Both the position numbers and the translations under genes were made by a program. A model generated the notes under the pieces. It worked only from the letters and a program-made list of their open reading frames with translations. It did not search any database and was not told the origin of the DNA. A stretch of DNA of 41,214 nucleotides from JADJOY01 sp046331705 [NCBI: bacterium] (GTDB lineage Bacteria; JADJOY01): contig JAXLQJ010000062.1 in the NCBI GenBank assembly GCA_046331705.1, positions 1 to 41,214 of the forward strand, in the 5' to 3' direction. Within the stretch, counting starts at the first letter, position 1, and each line of letters opens with the position of its first letter. Shown here one piece after another: positions 33,582 through 41,214 of this stretch.

Positions 33582-34193
33582 ATGAAGACCCTCGCGTGGC
33601 TGGTGCTCTTCGCATGCTTCACGACCCTCGCCGTCGCCCAGACGGACTCCGCGCCCGCTGCTCCACCGTCCTGCGCAAGCGTCGAGCCTCGGCCCGCCGC
33701 CGATCTCGGCGATCCCAACCCCTCGCTCGAGATCACGCCGCAGGTCACCTTCTACACCGGTGACGCGCTGCGCTCGTTCATCGCCGGCGGCGCCAGCGTC
33801 ACGTATCGCTTCACGCGCGCGTGGTGGGCCTCCGCGGAGGTGCTCTACGGCTCGGCCCTGGTCGACCCCGTCACCACGCTGGAGGTGGAGGACGGCGACT
33901 CGTTCCTGGTGGTGAACGCGGCCGTGGTGTGGAACGTGCCCTTGCGCATGGGGCTCGACGACGATTCGTGGTACGCGGACATGTACACGTCGCTCGGACC
34001 CGCATGGTTCAAGGTCGGCCCCAACGACGCGATCGGCGGCTTCATCGGCGGCGGCATGACGATTCACACGCCGCTCGCCTGGCTCGGGCTTCGCGCCGAT
34101 GTGAAGAACTTCTTCTACTCGCTGCCGAATCACGGCGGGCAGGACTTCAACTCCGACCTGGAGATCTCGCTGGGACCGATCCTGCAATTCTGA
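33582..34193 (+). CDS. Predicted outer-membrane beta-barrel protein
   Basis: 203 residues. A Sec signal peptide (KTLAWLVLFACFTTLAVAQ, cleavage probably after AVA) is followed by a domain with alternating polar and hydrophobic strands and aromatic residues (SLEITPQVTFYTG, ASVTYRFTRAWWASAEVLYG, DSWYADMYTSLGPAWFKVG). It ends in a C-terminal LGPILQF with terminal Phe, the usual signal for insertion by BAM. This resembles small outer-membrane barrel-domain proteins common in deltaproteobacteria. No specific function is recognised; a role in uptake of the cluster's substrate is inference from position. The ATG lies 38 bases after the thiolase stop. Confidence 0.78.
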   Translation: MKTLAWLVLFACFTTLAVAQTDSAPAAPPSCASVEPRPAADLGDPNPSLEITPQVTFYTGDALRSFIAGGASVTYRFTRAWWASAEVLYGSALVDPVTTLEVEDGDSFLVVNAAVVWNVPLRMGLDDDSWYADMYTSLGPAWFKVGPNDAIGGFIGGGMTIHTPLAWLGLRADVKNFFYSLPNHGGQDFNSDLEISLGPILQF

Positions 34194-34241
34194 GCGCGTC
34201 GCAAGCCAGCGATGCGGGGTCCGCCCCGCCGAGGAGCCGCC

Positions 34242-35393
34242 ATGTACCAGGGCATCCCCGCCGTCGACGCCGACGGCCACGTCATCGAGCCGATCGATCT
34301 GTGGGATCGCTACATCGAGCCGGAGTTTCGCGATCAGGCGCCGCGCTGCCGCGGCGCGATCACCGTCGAGGTCTGCGGCCACCGCATGCCCGACGTGATC
34401 GGCTGGCGGGAGAGCTACGACGACCCTCGACAGCACACCCAGGAGCGGTTCCGATTCGCCGCCGAGCGCGGCTACGACGCCGCGAGCCAGCTCGAAGCCA
34501 TGGACATCGAGGGCTTCGACATGGCGGTGCTCTATCCCTCGCGTGGGCTCTTCGCCGCGTCGGCCAACGGCATCCCCGGCCCGCTCTCGGGTGCCATCTG
34601 CCGCGCCTACAACCGCTGGCTCGCCGAGTTCTGCAGCCACGCACCCCACCGATTGATGGGCGCCGCGATGGTGGCGCTGCACGATCCCGCCGTGGCGGTG
34701 CGCGAAGCTGTCTACGCCATCGAGGAGCTCGGCCTGCGCTCGATCTTCCTGCGCCCCAACCCGGTGAACGGCAAGACCATCGACCACGCCGACTTCGACG
34801 ACCTCTACGCCGAAGCCGCGCGCATGGGCGTACCGGTGGCCACCCACGAGGGCGCCGGCGTCCACCTCGAGGAGTACGGCCGCACGCGCTACGACAAGCT
34901 CTTCAAGATCCACATGGTGAGTCACGCCGTCGAAGCCATGGGGGCGTGCATGGATCTGATCGTGGGCGGCGTGCTGGCGCGCCATCCCGGGTTGCGCTGC
35001 GTGTTCCTGGAAGCCTCCTGCGGCTGGGCGCCCTGGTGGCTCGAGCGCATGGACGAGCATTTCGAGGGCTACCACGGCAAACGCGAGTGCCCCGACCTCA
35101 CCATGCTGCCGAGCGAGTATTTCCGCCGCCAGTGCTACGTGGCCGCGGAGGTCGACGAGCGCGCCGCGAAGTACGTGGTGGACGCCTTCGGCGACGACAA
35201 CCTCGTCATGGGCAGCGACTATCCCCACGGCGACGGCAGCTTCCCGACGGCGCTCGAGGACTTCGTGGGGGTCGAGACACTCTCCGAGGACAGCAAGCGC
35301 AAGGCGCTCTGGGACAACCCCGTGCGCCTCTACAACCTCCACGCGGAAGCCGCCGCGCTAGGCAAGCCCGTGAGCCAGGTCCCGGCACCATGA
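34242..35393 (+). CDS. Amidohydrolase family protein (ACMSD-like TIM barrel)
   Basis: 383 residues. The N-terminal DADGHVIEP (Asp9, Asp11, His13) holds the metal-binding DxH, and further landmarks are THEGAGVHLEEYG, KIHMVSHAVEAMGACMDLI, and GSDYPHGDG with the late catalytic Asp. This is the amidohydrolase-2 family of decarboxylases and hydrolases, related to ACMSD and gamma-resorcylate decarboxylase. Members near acyl-CoA genes are frequent in actinobacteria and deltaproteobacteria, with unknown substrates. ATG at 34242 follows GAGGAG. Ring cleavage, lactone hydrolysis or decarboxylation are all possible, and the sequence alone does not decide. Confidence 0.9.
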   Translation: MYQGIPAVDADGHVIEPIDLWDRYIEPEFRDQAPRCRGAITVEVCGHRMPDVIGWRESYDDPRQHTQERFRFAAERGYDAASQLEAMDIEGFDMAVLYPSRGLFAASANGIPGPLSGAICRAYNRWLAEFCSHAPHRLMGAAMVALHDPAVAVREAVYAIEELGLRSIFLRPNPVNGKTIDHADFDDLYAEAARMGVPVATHEGAGVHLEEYGRTRYDKLFKIHMVSHAVEAMGACMDLIVGGVLARHPGLRCVFLEASCGWAPWWLERMDEHFEGYHGKRECPDLTMLPSEYFRRQCYVAAEVDERAAKYVVDAFGDDNLVMGSDYPHGDGSFPTALEDFVGVETLSEDSKRKALWDNPVRLYNLHAEAAALGKPVSQVPAP

Positions 35394-35444
35394 GCGCCGC
35401 GCGGCCGCTGGCGGCGCAGCGCGTCCCCGCGCGGAGCGGATGAC

Positions 35445-36326
35445 GTGCGCATCGGCATCATCGGCCTCGGCAACATCGGCGGCGCCGTCGCCGCCCATCT
35501 CGCTGCCGATGGGCACGCGCTGGCGGTGCTCGACTCCGACGGCGAGCGGGTCACGGCCCTCGTCGCCGCGGGAGCGACGCCTGCGGCGACCGCCAGCGAG
35601 GTCGCGGCGCGAAGCGAGCTCACGCTGCTCTCGCTGCCCACCCCCGCGATCGTCGACGCCGTCGCCGACGAATGGCGGGTCGGCGCGAGCGAGGGCGCGG
35701 TGCTGGTCGATCTCTCGACCAACGCGCCGGCCTCCGTGCGCGCGCTGGGCGCTCGCATCGGCGCCGCTGGCGCACACCTTCTCGAAGCCCCGCTCACCGG
35801 CGGCGCGCCCGGTGCCCGCGCGCGCAAGCTGGTCTTCTTCGTGGGCGGCGAGGACGCGGTGTTCGCCCGCGCCCGGCCGATCCTCGACTCCCTCGGCCGC
35901 GCGTGCATCCACGTCGGCCCGCTCGGCGCCGGCAACACCGCCAAGCTCGTGAACAGCCTGATCGCGTTCACCACCACGTGGGCCTCGCTCGAAGGCCTCT
36001 CGATCGCCGCCGCGGCGGGGATCGAGCTGCGCACGATGATCGACGCCGTGCGCACCGGCGGCGCCAGCAACTTCTACGTCGACAAGGTCGTCGACGGGCT
36101 CGATCAGCGCGGCCGCACCGTGCAATTCGCCCTCGAGCTCGCCGCCAAGGACGCCGACCTGGTCACCGAGCTCGCCGCGAGCCTCGGTGTGCCGGCGCCC
36201 ATCGGCGAGCGCATTCGCGACGGCTTGCGCGCCGCGACCGCGGCAGGTTTCGGCGGGCGCGACTGGTCCGATCTCGTGGAATGGATCGAGCACCAATCGG
36301 GCCAGCGCATGCGACTCGATCGCTGA
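35445..36326 (+). CDS. NAD(P)-dependent 3-hydroxyisobutyrate dehydrogenase-like oxidoreductase
   Basis: 293 residues. The Rossmann motif IGLGNIGGAVAAHL (residues 6-19) is followed by LVDLSTNAP, the LEAPLTGGAPGA substrate loop (related to the DAPVSGG motif), and the catalytic Lys167 in GAGNTAKLVNSLIA. The C-terminal all-helical domain is present. The family reduces or oxidises beta-hydroxy acids such as 3-hydroxyisobutyrate, glyoxylate or tartronate semialdehyde. Here it may process a branched or C3 end product of the cluster, which is inference. The GTG at 35445 follows GGAGCGGATGAC. It is the last gene on this strand before a convergent pair. Confidence 0.88.
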   Translation: MRIGIIGLGNIGGAVAAHLAADGHALAVLDSDGERVTALVAAGATPAATASEVAARSELTLLSLPTPAIVDAVADEWRVGASEGAVLVDLSTNAPASVRALGARIGAAGAHLLEAPLTGGAPGARARKLVFFVGGEDAVFARARPILDSLGRACIHVGPLGAGNTAKLVNSLIAFTTTWASLEGLSIAAAAGIELRTMIDAVRTGGASNFYVDKVVDGLDQRGRTVQFALELAAKDADLVTELAASLGVPAPIGERIRDGLRAATAAGFGGRDWSDLVEWIEHQSGQRMRLDR

Positions 36327-36357
36327 GCGGCGTCGGCGCGGAAACGCAGCACGCCGC
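36327..36357. terminator. Hairpin between convergent genes
   Basis: GCGGCGT (36327-36333) and ACGCCGC (36351-36357) form a perfect 7-bp stem with a smaller inner GCG/CGC pair. It begins right after the dehydrogenase stop and lies 43 bases from the stop of the opposite hydrolase gene, a place suited to a bidirectional terminator. No T-tract is present. Confidence 0.4.
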
Positions 36358-36399
36358 GCGCCGCGGTGTTCGTCGGGGCCGAATCAGGTCAGGGGTGCG

Positions 36400-37176
36400 T
36401 CAGGGCTGGGTGGCACGCCCGGCGGGCAGCCAGCACAGCCTGTCGCGAAGTCCCGCCTCGGCGAACGCCGCGTCGATCTCCTCGCGACCTTCGCGAAAAT
36501 GCTCCCAACCCTCGTAGTGCACCGGCACGATGCGCGCACCGGGAAACGCCTGCGCGGCGAGCACCCCCTCGCGGGCGGTGAACGTGAGGTGCCAGGGACC
36601 CACCGCGTCCACCCGCGCGGCGCCCATGAAGAGCACCGCCAGCCGGATCGCGAAGCGTCGCGGAATCTCGAGCAGCTCGTCGTACCAGACCGTGTCGCCG
36701 GAGAGGTAGATCGCGTCGTCGGGCTGGTCGGCGAAGGCCAACACGAACCCGATCACCGGTCCCCGATCCGCGTGCGCCGGCCCGTGGCGGCACGCAGTGG
36801 CCGTGATGCGCAGCACGCGCTCGTCTGCGGTGCGCAGCTCCGCCGTCCCCCACGGCGCCAGCCCTTCGACCGCGCCCCCGAGTCGCGTCGCGCCCGCCTC
36901 GGTGGTGAGCACTCGAGGCACGTGGCCCACGAGCTCGCGACCGGCGTGGTCGAGGTTGTCGAAGTGGTGATCGTGGCTGAGCAGCACCGCGTCGAGCGCT
37001 CCCAGCGCGTCGGGCGCCAGCGCCGGGCCACGCGTCTTGCGAAGCACGTACGACGCGGCGCGGTACTCGCCGCCCGCGGGATCGAATGTGGGATCGGTGA
37101 GCAGCCGCAGCCCACCCCATTCGAGCAGCACCGTCGGCCCACCGACGTAGGTCATCCGCAGTGAATCGGCCGGCAT
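36400..37176 (-). CDS. Metallo-beta-lactamase-fold hydrolase
   Basis: 258 residues. The N terminus (RMTYVGGPTVLLEWGGLRLLTDPTF) is typical of UlaG-like MBL-fold proteins. The metal site reads LLSHDHHFDNLD, a variant in which His68, His71, Asp73 and Asn74 follow the HDxHxDNLD pattern rather than HxHxDH. Further ligands come from TACRHGPAH and LSGDTVWYDE, and IVPVHYEGWEHF closes the site. Function and substrate are unknown. It lies 103 bases downstream of the cysteine synthase gene on the same strand and may share its transcript. The ATG at 37176 was taken. Confidence 0.87.
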   Translation of the reverse strand: MPADSLRMTYVGGPTVLLEWGGLRLLTDPTFDPAGGEYRAASYVLRKTRGPALAPDALGALDAVLLSHDHHFDNLDHAGRELVGHVPRVLTTEAGATRLGGAVEGLAPWGTAELRTADERVLRITATACRHGPAHADRGPVIGFVLAFADQPDDAIYLSGDTVWYDELLEIPRRFAIRLAVLFMGAARVDAVGPWHLTFTAREGVLAAQAFPGARIVPVHYEGWEHFREGREEIDAAFAEAGLRDRLCWLPAGRATQP

Positions 37177-37279
37177 GGGTCTCGACCTCCGCCGCGCGGC
37201 GCCGCGAGGCGTGCGCGCGCGCTACTTCTCGAGCGGCCGATTCACGACGTTTCGCCCGCGCTCGGCCGCGAGCGAATCA

Positions 37280-38224
<945 letters not shown>

Positions 38225-38671
38225 GGGATTCCCCTCTTCGGCGAGCGCTGCAGGTTGGTCCCTGCTGGTTGGTGCCTGAGCATACGTCGATCGAGGGCGG
38301 AGGGCTTCAGCGGAGCACGCGCGGTGCACGGGCGCTGGCTCACCAGCGCAGGCCCGCGTCCGATCGCGTCGGGCCGGAAGGCCAGCGACGACGGTGCGGC
38401 GATCGCGCTCCACGAGTCGGGTCGATTTGGACCGCCGCCGGGACCGCCGCCACGCGCACCGGCGCGGATCGACCCCGCGCGGTGGGAACGCCTGGCGCTC
38501 GCGCGGTACGGCGGCACGGCGCTGACTCGCGATCCTCCGCGAAAACCGCGCGCATTCGTGGCACCCCCGCGAATTCGGCGATCAGCCTCGCGCTGCCCGC
38601 GCGTCGGCAAGAGTCTTGCTCTCTCACGGCCGAGACGCACCAATCAAGGCGCGTTCGGCCCGGAGGGAGCC
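38225..38671. other. Divergent intergenic region between cysK and the PilZ gene, no gene seen
   Basis: 447 bases between two divergent starts. Several frames are open on both strands, but they are Arg/Pro-rich and have no family match or ribosome site. The region must hold promoters for both genes; no clear -35/-10 pair could be assigned by eye in this GC-rich sequence. Confidence 0.5.
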
Positions 38672-39202
38672 ATGCGAGTCACGGATCGACGATCGGAAGC
38701 GAGGGACGCACGAGCCGAACCCGCCGCTGCAGCGCAGGCGGCCGCGCGTGGCGCACACGCACCGGTACCGAGCCCCGAGCGGCGCGCCTCGGTTCGCCAG
38801 GCCAGCACGATCTCGATCGAAGTCTCGGTTCCCCACGAGCACCGCGCGCGACCACACGTGCTGCGGAACCTGAGCGCGGGCGGCCTCTCCTACACCGCCA
38901 CGCGACCCGTGAAGCCCGGAACCATCGTCTCGATTCGCTTCCGCGTGTCGGACCCGGCGGTGGTCTTGGTTGGCCAGATCAGCTGGTGCGAGCTCTCCGA
39001 GCACGGCTACGAGGTGGGCGTGCGGTTCCTGGGCGGTCTCGACGCCGCTCGCGCCCGTGTCCTCGACGAGCTCTCCGAGCTCACCGCCGAGCGTCGCGCC
39101 GCCCGCGCCGACGCGCGTCGCCGGTTGCGCACCGAGCGCATCGCCGCCGCCTGGGCGATCCGTCACGCGAGCGCGCTTCCCGGCGCCGCCGCACAGCACT
39201 GA
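38672..39202 (+). CDS. PilZ domain protein (c-di-GMP binding)
   Basis: 176 residues. After a flexible Ala-rich N terminus comes a PilZ domain: the RxxxR motif RASVR (about residue 40), then LRNLSAGGLSYTAT, matching the D/NxSxxG motif, and the beta-barrel IVSIRFRVSDPAVVLVGQISWC and YEVGVRFLGG. A helical Arg/Glu-rich tail (ELSELTAERRAARADARRR) follows. PilZ domains bind cyclic di-GMP and often regulate flagellar or surface behaviour. A link to the flagellar genes is only suggestive. The ATG follows CGGAGGGAGCC. Confidence 0.88.
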   Translation: MRVTDRRSEARDARAEPAAAAQAAARGAHAPVPSPERRASVRQASTISIEVSVPHEHRARPHVLRNLSAGGLSYTATRPVKPGTIVSIRFRVSDPAVVLVGQISWCELSEHGYEVGVRFLGGLDAARARVLDELSELTAERRAARADARRRLRTERIAAAWAIRHASALPGAAAQH

Positions 39203-39230
39203 GCCCGGTCCGGCAGCGGGCCCCCGGATC

Positions 39231-39257
39231 CCTGCGCGGCGCTCAGCGCCGCGCAGG
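39231..39257. terminator. Bidirectional hairpin between PilZ and PI-PLC-like genes
   Basis: CCTGCGCGGCGC (39231-39242) and GCGCCGCGCAGG (39246-39257) are perfectly complementary 12-base arms around the 3-base loop TCA. The loop is the stop codon of the minus-strand gene, so one arm codes for its last four residues. It sits between convergent genes, as a bidirectional terminator would. No T-tract is present. Confidence 0.6.
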
Positions 39258-40631
39258 CTCCCAGGTGCCCCGACCCGTCGCGTCGCGGTAGCCGAGCCAG
39301 ATCTCAGGCGCAGCCGCGCCGCGCTTCGCATCCCCGAGGCGCTCGTTGTCGTAACCGCTGACGGGCGTGTCCAGGTGAGCATCCGCGCCGAGCTCGGCCA
39401 CACAGGCGTCGTCGGCCTCCGCCCACGACACCACGGCCTGGCTGATCCGCCATTCGCCGCCGAGCCGGCACGCCACTCGCTGCTCGACGCCGCAGTCGCG
39501 CGGGACGAAATGCCCGTCCGCAGCGCTCGCAGCACAGCGCGCGCCGTCCGCGGGACGAGGCTCACCCGGCGCCCAGCTCCAGATCATCGCGGTGGCGCGC
39601 TCATCGTCCGGTCGTAGCTGGTCGAGCGCCACCTCGTTGAGCGGGCAACCGCGCATCGCCGCCAGCGTCGTCGCGTCGATCGGCTCGACGTCGGGATCCA
39701 CGAGACTGGAAAGGAACGTGCTGTCCTGCCAGACGCGGGCCCACTTCGTCGCATAGTCGTCCGCCGAGAAATACGCCGACTCGCAGTCGGGATACGGCGT
39801 GAAGCCGTCGTTCCCCTTCTTGCGTCCGGTCTCGTCGAAGAACACGGTCGGCCACGTCGCACCTGCGCCGCATCCGGAAGCGAGCACCACCCGCGCGCCG
39901 GCGGCGCGCACGGCGTTCTTGGTGAGATCGAGCGGCAGCGGATGGCAGGCGCCGTCCGCCGCCGGCCGATAGAGCTCGTCGCCGAGCAACGATTCGAAGA
40001 TCGCCACCACCTGGTCGTGAGCCTCGGGCACAGGGCGGCTGCCGGTGGCGGCGTTGGGCTCCTCGAGAACGTCCTCGACGCCCACGATCACCACCGCGTC
40101 CTCGCTCCCCGGTGAAGTGAGGAAATCGACGATCTCCGCCACGCCGTCGGCGAACGCCCGCGCCTTCGACGTACAGCCGAGATGGAAGAGATCGGCGCCC
40201 TGGGCGTGACAGAGGACGGGCGCCTTGGTGCCCGCGGCGTCGCTCTGGTACCAGTGGGCGTCGAGCTCGAGCTTGCGAATGCCGAGCGTCAGCTGATCGC
40301 GAATCGAGACTTGCTGGTTGAAGTCGAAATAGCCCACGCCGGTGTAGGCGGCCGCATTGAACGAGTTGTGGGTCGAATGCCACTGGGTCTCACCCAGCGG
40401 CATGTCGCGATCGAGGCGCTCCTGAAGCAAGAGCGCCTCGTGCAACCACGTGCAACGGTGACCCGCGACGTCGGCGGAGGTGAGCAGATCCGGCGTGTAG
40501 CAATCCTCGTAGCGGGGTGCCGCGTTGGCGGAGACTCCGTCGCCACCGGACCCCGAGCACGACGCGAGCGCGACAACGAACGCACCGACGACTGCTGCCG
40601 CGCTCGCTCGCCTCCGGATTCGTCCTCGCAC
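39243..40631 (-). CDS. PI-PLC-like lipoprotein with C-type-lectin-like C-terminal segments
   Basis: About 462 residues. A basic N terminus and VVALASC with Cys25 indicate a lipoprotein. The catalytic region resembles the calcium-dependent PI-specific phospholipase C X domain: QWHSTHNSFNAAAY, IRKLELDAHWY, APVLCHAQGADLFHLGC, FLTSPGSEDAVVIVGVED. The C-terminal part (about 360-462) has C-type-lectin-like text: IWSWAPGEPRP with following Cys pairs (VPRDCGVEQRVACR), then VSWAEADDACVAELGADAHL and IWLGYRDATGRGTWEP. GTG at 40631 has GGGGGCGG upstream and gives a normal signal peptide; GTG at 40655 would add 8 residues. It probably acts on lipids or glycans outside the cell; substrate unknown. Confidence 0.85.
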   Translation of the reverse strand: MRGRIRRRASAAAVVGAFVVALASCSGSGGDGVSANAAPRYEDCYTPDLLTSADVAGHRCTWLHEALLLQERLDRDMPLGETQWHSTHNSFNAAAYTGVGYFDFNQQVSIRDQLTLGIRKLELDAHWYQSDAAGTKAPVLCHAQGADLFHLGCTSKARAFADGVAEIVDFLTSPGSEDAVVIVGVEDVLEEPNAATGSRPVPEAHDQVVAIFESLLGDELYRPAADGACHPLPLDLTKNAVRAAGARVVLASGCGAGATWPTVFFDETGRKKGNDGFTPYPDCESAYFSADDYATKWARVWQDSTFLSSLVDPDVEPIDATTLAAMRGCPLNEVALDQLRPDDERATAMIWSWAPGEPRPADGARCAASAADGHFVPRDCGVEQRVACRLGGEWRISQAVVSWAEADDACVAELGADAHLDTPVSGYDNERLGDAKRGAAAPEIWLGYRDATGRGTWEPARR

Positions 40632-40841
40632 GCCGCCCCCGTTCCGTGGGCGCACGCGCGCACCACGCTTCGCCGTGCGACTGTAACAAAGGAGTCATGA
40701 AAGAGTCGCGGATCGGTTACCGAGACCGAGGCGCGATCGAGTGCACCGTGCGTGCGGAGGCTCTGCACCGCGGCTGCGCGTCCCGAGTCCACGCTCGCCA
40801 CGTCGTCGCTCGCCACCCGAACCGCGTGGAGGGACCTCGTC

Positions 40842-41214
40842 GTGACGCCACAGCGCCTCGCCGCAATCGGTTTCATCTTCCTGTGCACGGCCGCCGGGTG
40901 GTTCTTCCTCGGCAGCTCGATCGTGGTCCGGACCGGCCAGAAGAGCGGCAGCCTGGAAGCGGAGGTCGAGCGGCTGTGGGGCGGACGCCATCGACAGCTC
41001 GCGCCGACCGCCGAGATCGAGCGAACGAGTTCGATCGCCGAGCCGGTCACCGAGAAGGACGCCGCCGGCGCCGCGATGACGCGGGTGATCCAGCGCGACG
41101 TCGTCGAGCGGTCCGCGCTGGTGCTGGGCTCGAGCGAGCTACACGTCGCGCTTCACGTCGATCACCGCCGCAAGGGGTTGCTCTGGTACGACACCTACGC
41201 GATCGACTTCAGCG
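40842..41214 (+). CDS. N-terminal part of a membrane-anchored protein, cut by window edge
   Basis: At least 124 residues from a GTG at 40842, preceded by GGAGGG, running off the right edge. One transmembrane helix (LAAIGFIFLCTAAGWFFLGSSIVV, about 6-29) is followed by a hydrophilic region with GSLEAEVERLWGGRHRQLAP and later SSELHVALHVDHRRKGLLWYDTYAIDF. The opening resembles large inner-membrane proteins of the CreD-related type, but I am not sure and give no firm function. It is divergent from the PI-PLC-like gene. Confidence 0.6.
   Translation, partial: MTPQRLAAIGFIFLCTAAGWFFLGSSIVVRTGQKSGSLEAEVERLWGGRHRQLAPTAEIERTSSIAEPVTEKDAAGAAMTRVIQRDVVERSALVLGSSELHVALHVDHRRKGLLWYDTYAIDFS

Noticed and set aside
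37229-37272. Possible terminator after cysK (CTCGAGCGGCCGA with CTCGGCCGCGAG)
   Set aside because: The arms are imperfect, loop spacing is long and there is no T-tract; it may be chance in GC-rich DNA.
38340-38671. Plus and minus open frames ahead of the PilZ gene
   Set aside because: The text is Arg/Pro/Gly-rich with no recognisable family, no ribosome site, and no continuity with the PilZ domain, whose own ATG has a strong ribosome site.
40698-41214. An ATG at 40698 directly preceded by AAAGGAG
   Set aside because: Spacing between GGAG and ATG is only 2 bases, and the frame is Arg-rich and overlaps in another frame the more convincing membrane protein starting at 40842.

Overview
The window is very GC-rich throughout and reads as chromosome of a flagellated Gram-negative bacterium. 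Lipoprotein signal peptides, a putative outer-membrane beta-barrel protein and a flagellar basal-body operon support this. The mix of a FlrBC/FleSR-type flagellar two-component system, an F420-type (DDN-like) flavin protein and a large acyl-CoA degradation cluster suggests a deltaproteobacterial-type lineage (Myxococcota, Desulfobacterota or Binatota-like). That placement is inference; no rRNA or marker gene is present.

Layout. (1) Positions 1-16141 form one plus-strand flagellar operon: a TPR protein cut by the window edge, a FlrB/FleS-like kinase, an NtrC-type regulator, then flgB, flgC, fliE, fliF, fliG, fliH, fliI, fliJ, a MotE-like protein, fliK, flgD and flgE. Many neighbours overlap by 4 bases (ATGA or GTGA), so translation is probably coupled. 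fliF is broken by an apparent one-base deletion near 7314, and fliK changes frame in its low-complexity linker. (2) 16151-17045 is an array of about six tandem ~155-bp units with strong hairpins; a diverged single element lies at 32149-32255. (3) 17298-21565 carries a beta-propeller/phosphoesterase lipoprotein, a gene-free stretch, an orphan single-domain response regulator and a DDN-like protein.

(4) 21637-36326 is a catabolic cluster, all on the plus strand. It starts at a promoter-like site overlapped by a 12-bp-arm palindrome. It encodes an aldehyde dehydrogenase, a crotonase, an acyl-CoA dehydrogenase, an acyl-CoA synthetase, a thiolase-like protein without catalytic cysteines plus a DUF35 OB-fold partner, a second acyl-CoA dehydrogenase, a HSD17B4-type SDR, two half-size MaoC-type hydratase subunits, a true thiolase, an outer-membrane barrel protein, an amidohydrolase and a 3-hydroxyisobutyrate-dehydrogenase-like enzyme. 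Together these could oxidise an aldehyde, activate the acid to a CoA thioester and run full beta-oxidation, with a possible retro-aldol branch. The substrate cannot be read from the sequence; a branched, cyclic or steroid/terpenoid-like acid is a guess from the enzyme families.

(5) 36400-41214 holds a minus-strand pair (cysteine synthase, then a metallo-beta-lactamase-fold hydrolase), a plus-strand PilZ protein, a minus-strand PI-PLC-like lipoprotein with C-type-lectin-like segments, and the start of a membrane-anchored protein running off the end. GC-rich hairpins without T-tracts sit at several gene ends, including both convergent junctions. No tRNA, rRNA, CRISPR array, insertion sequence or transposase gene was seen.
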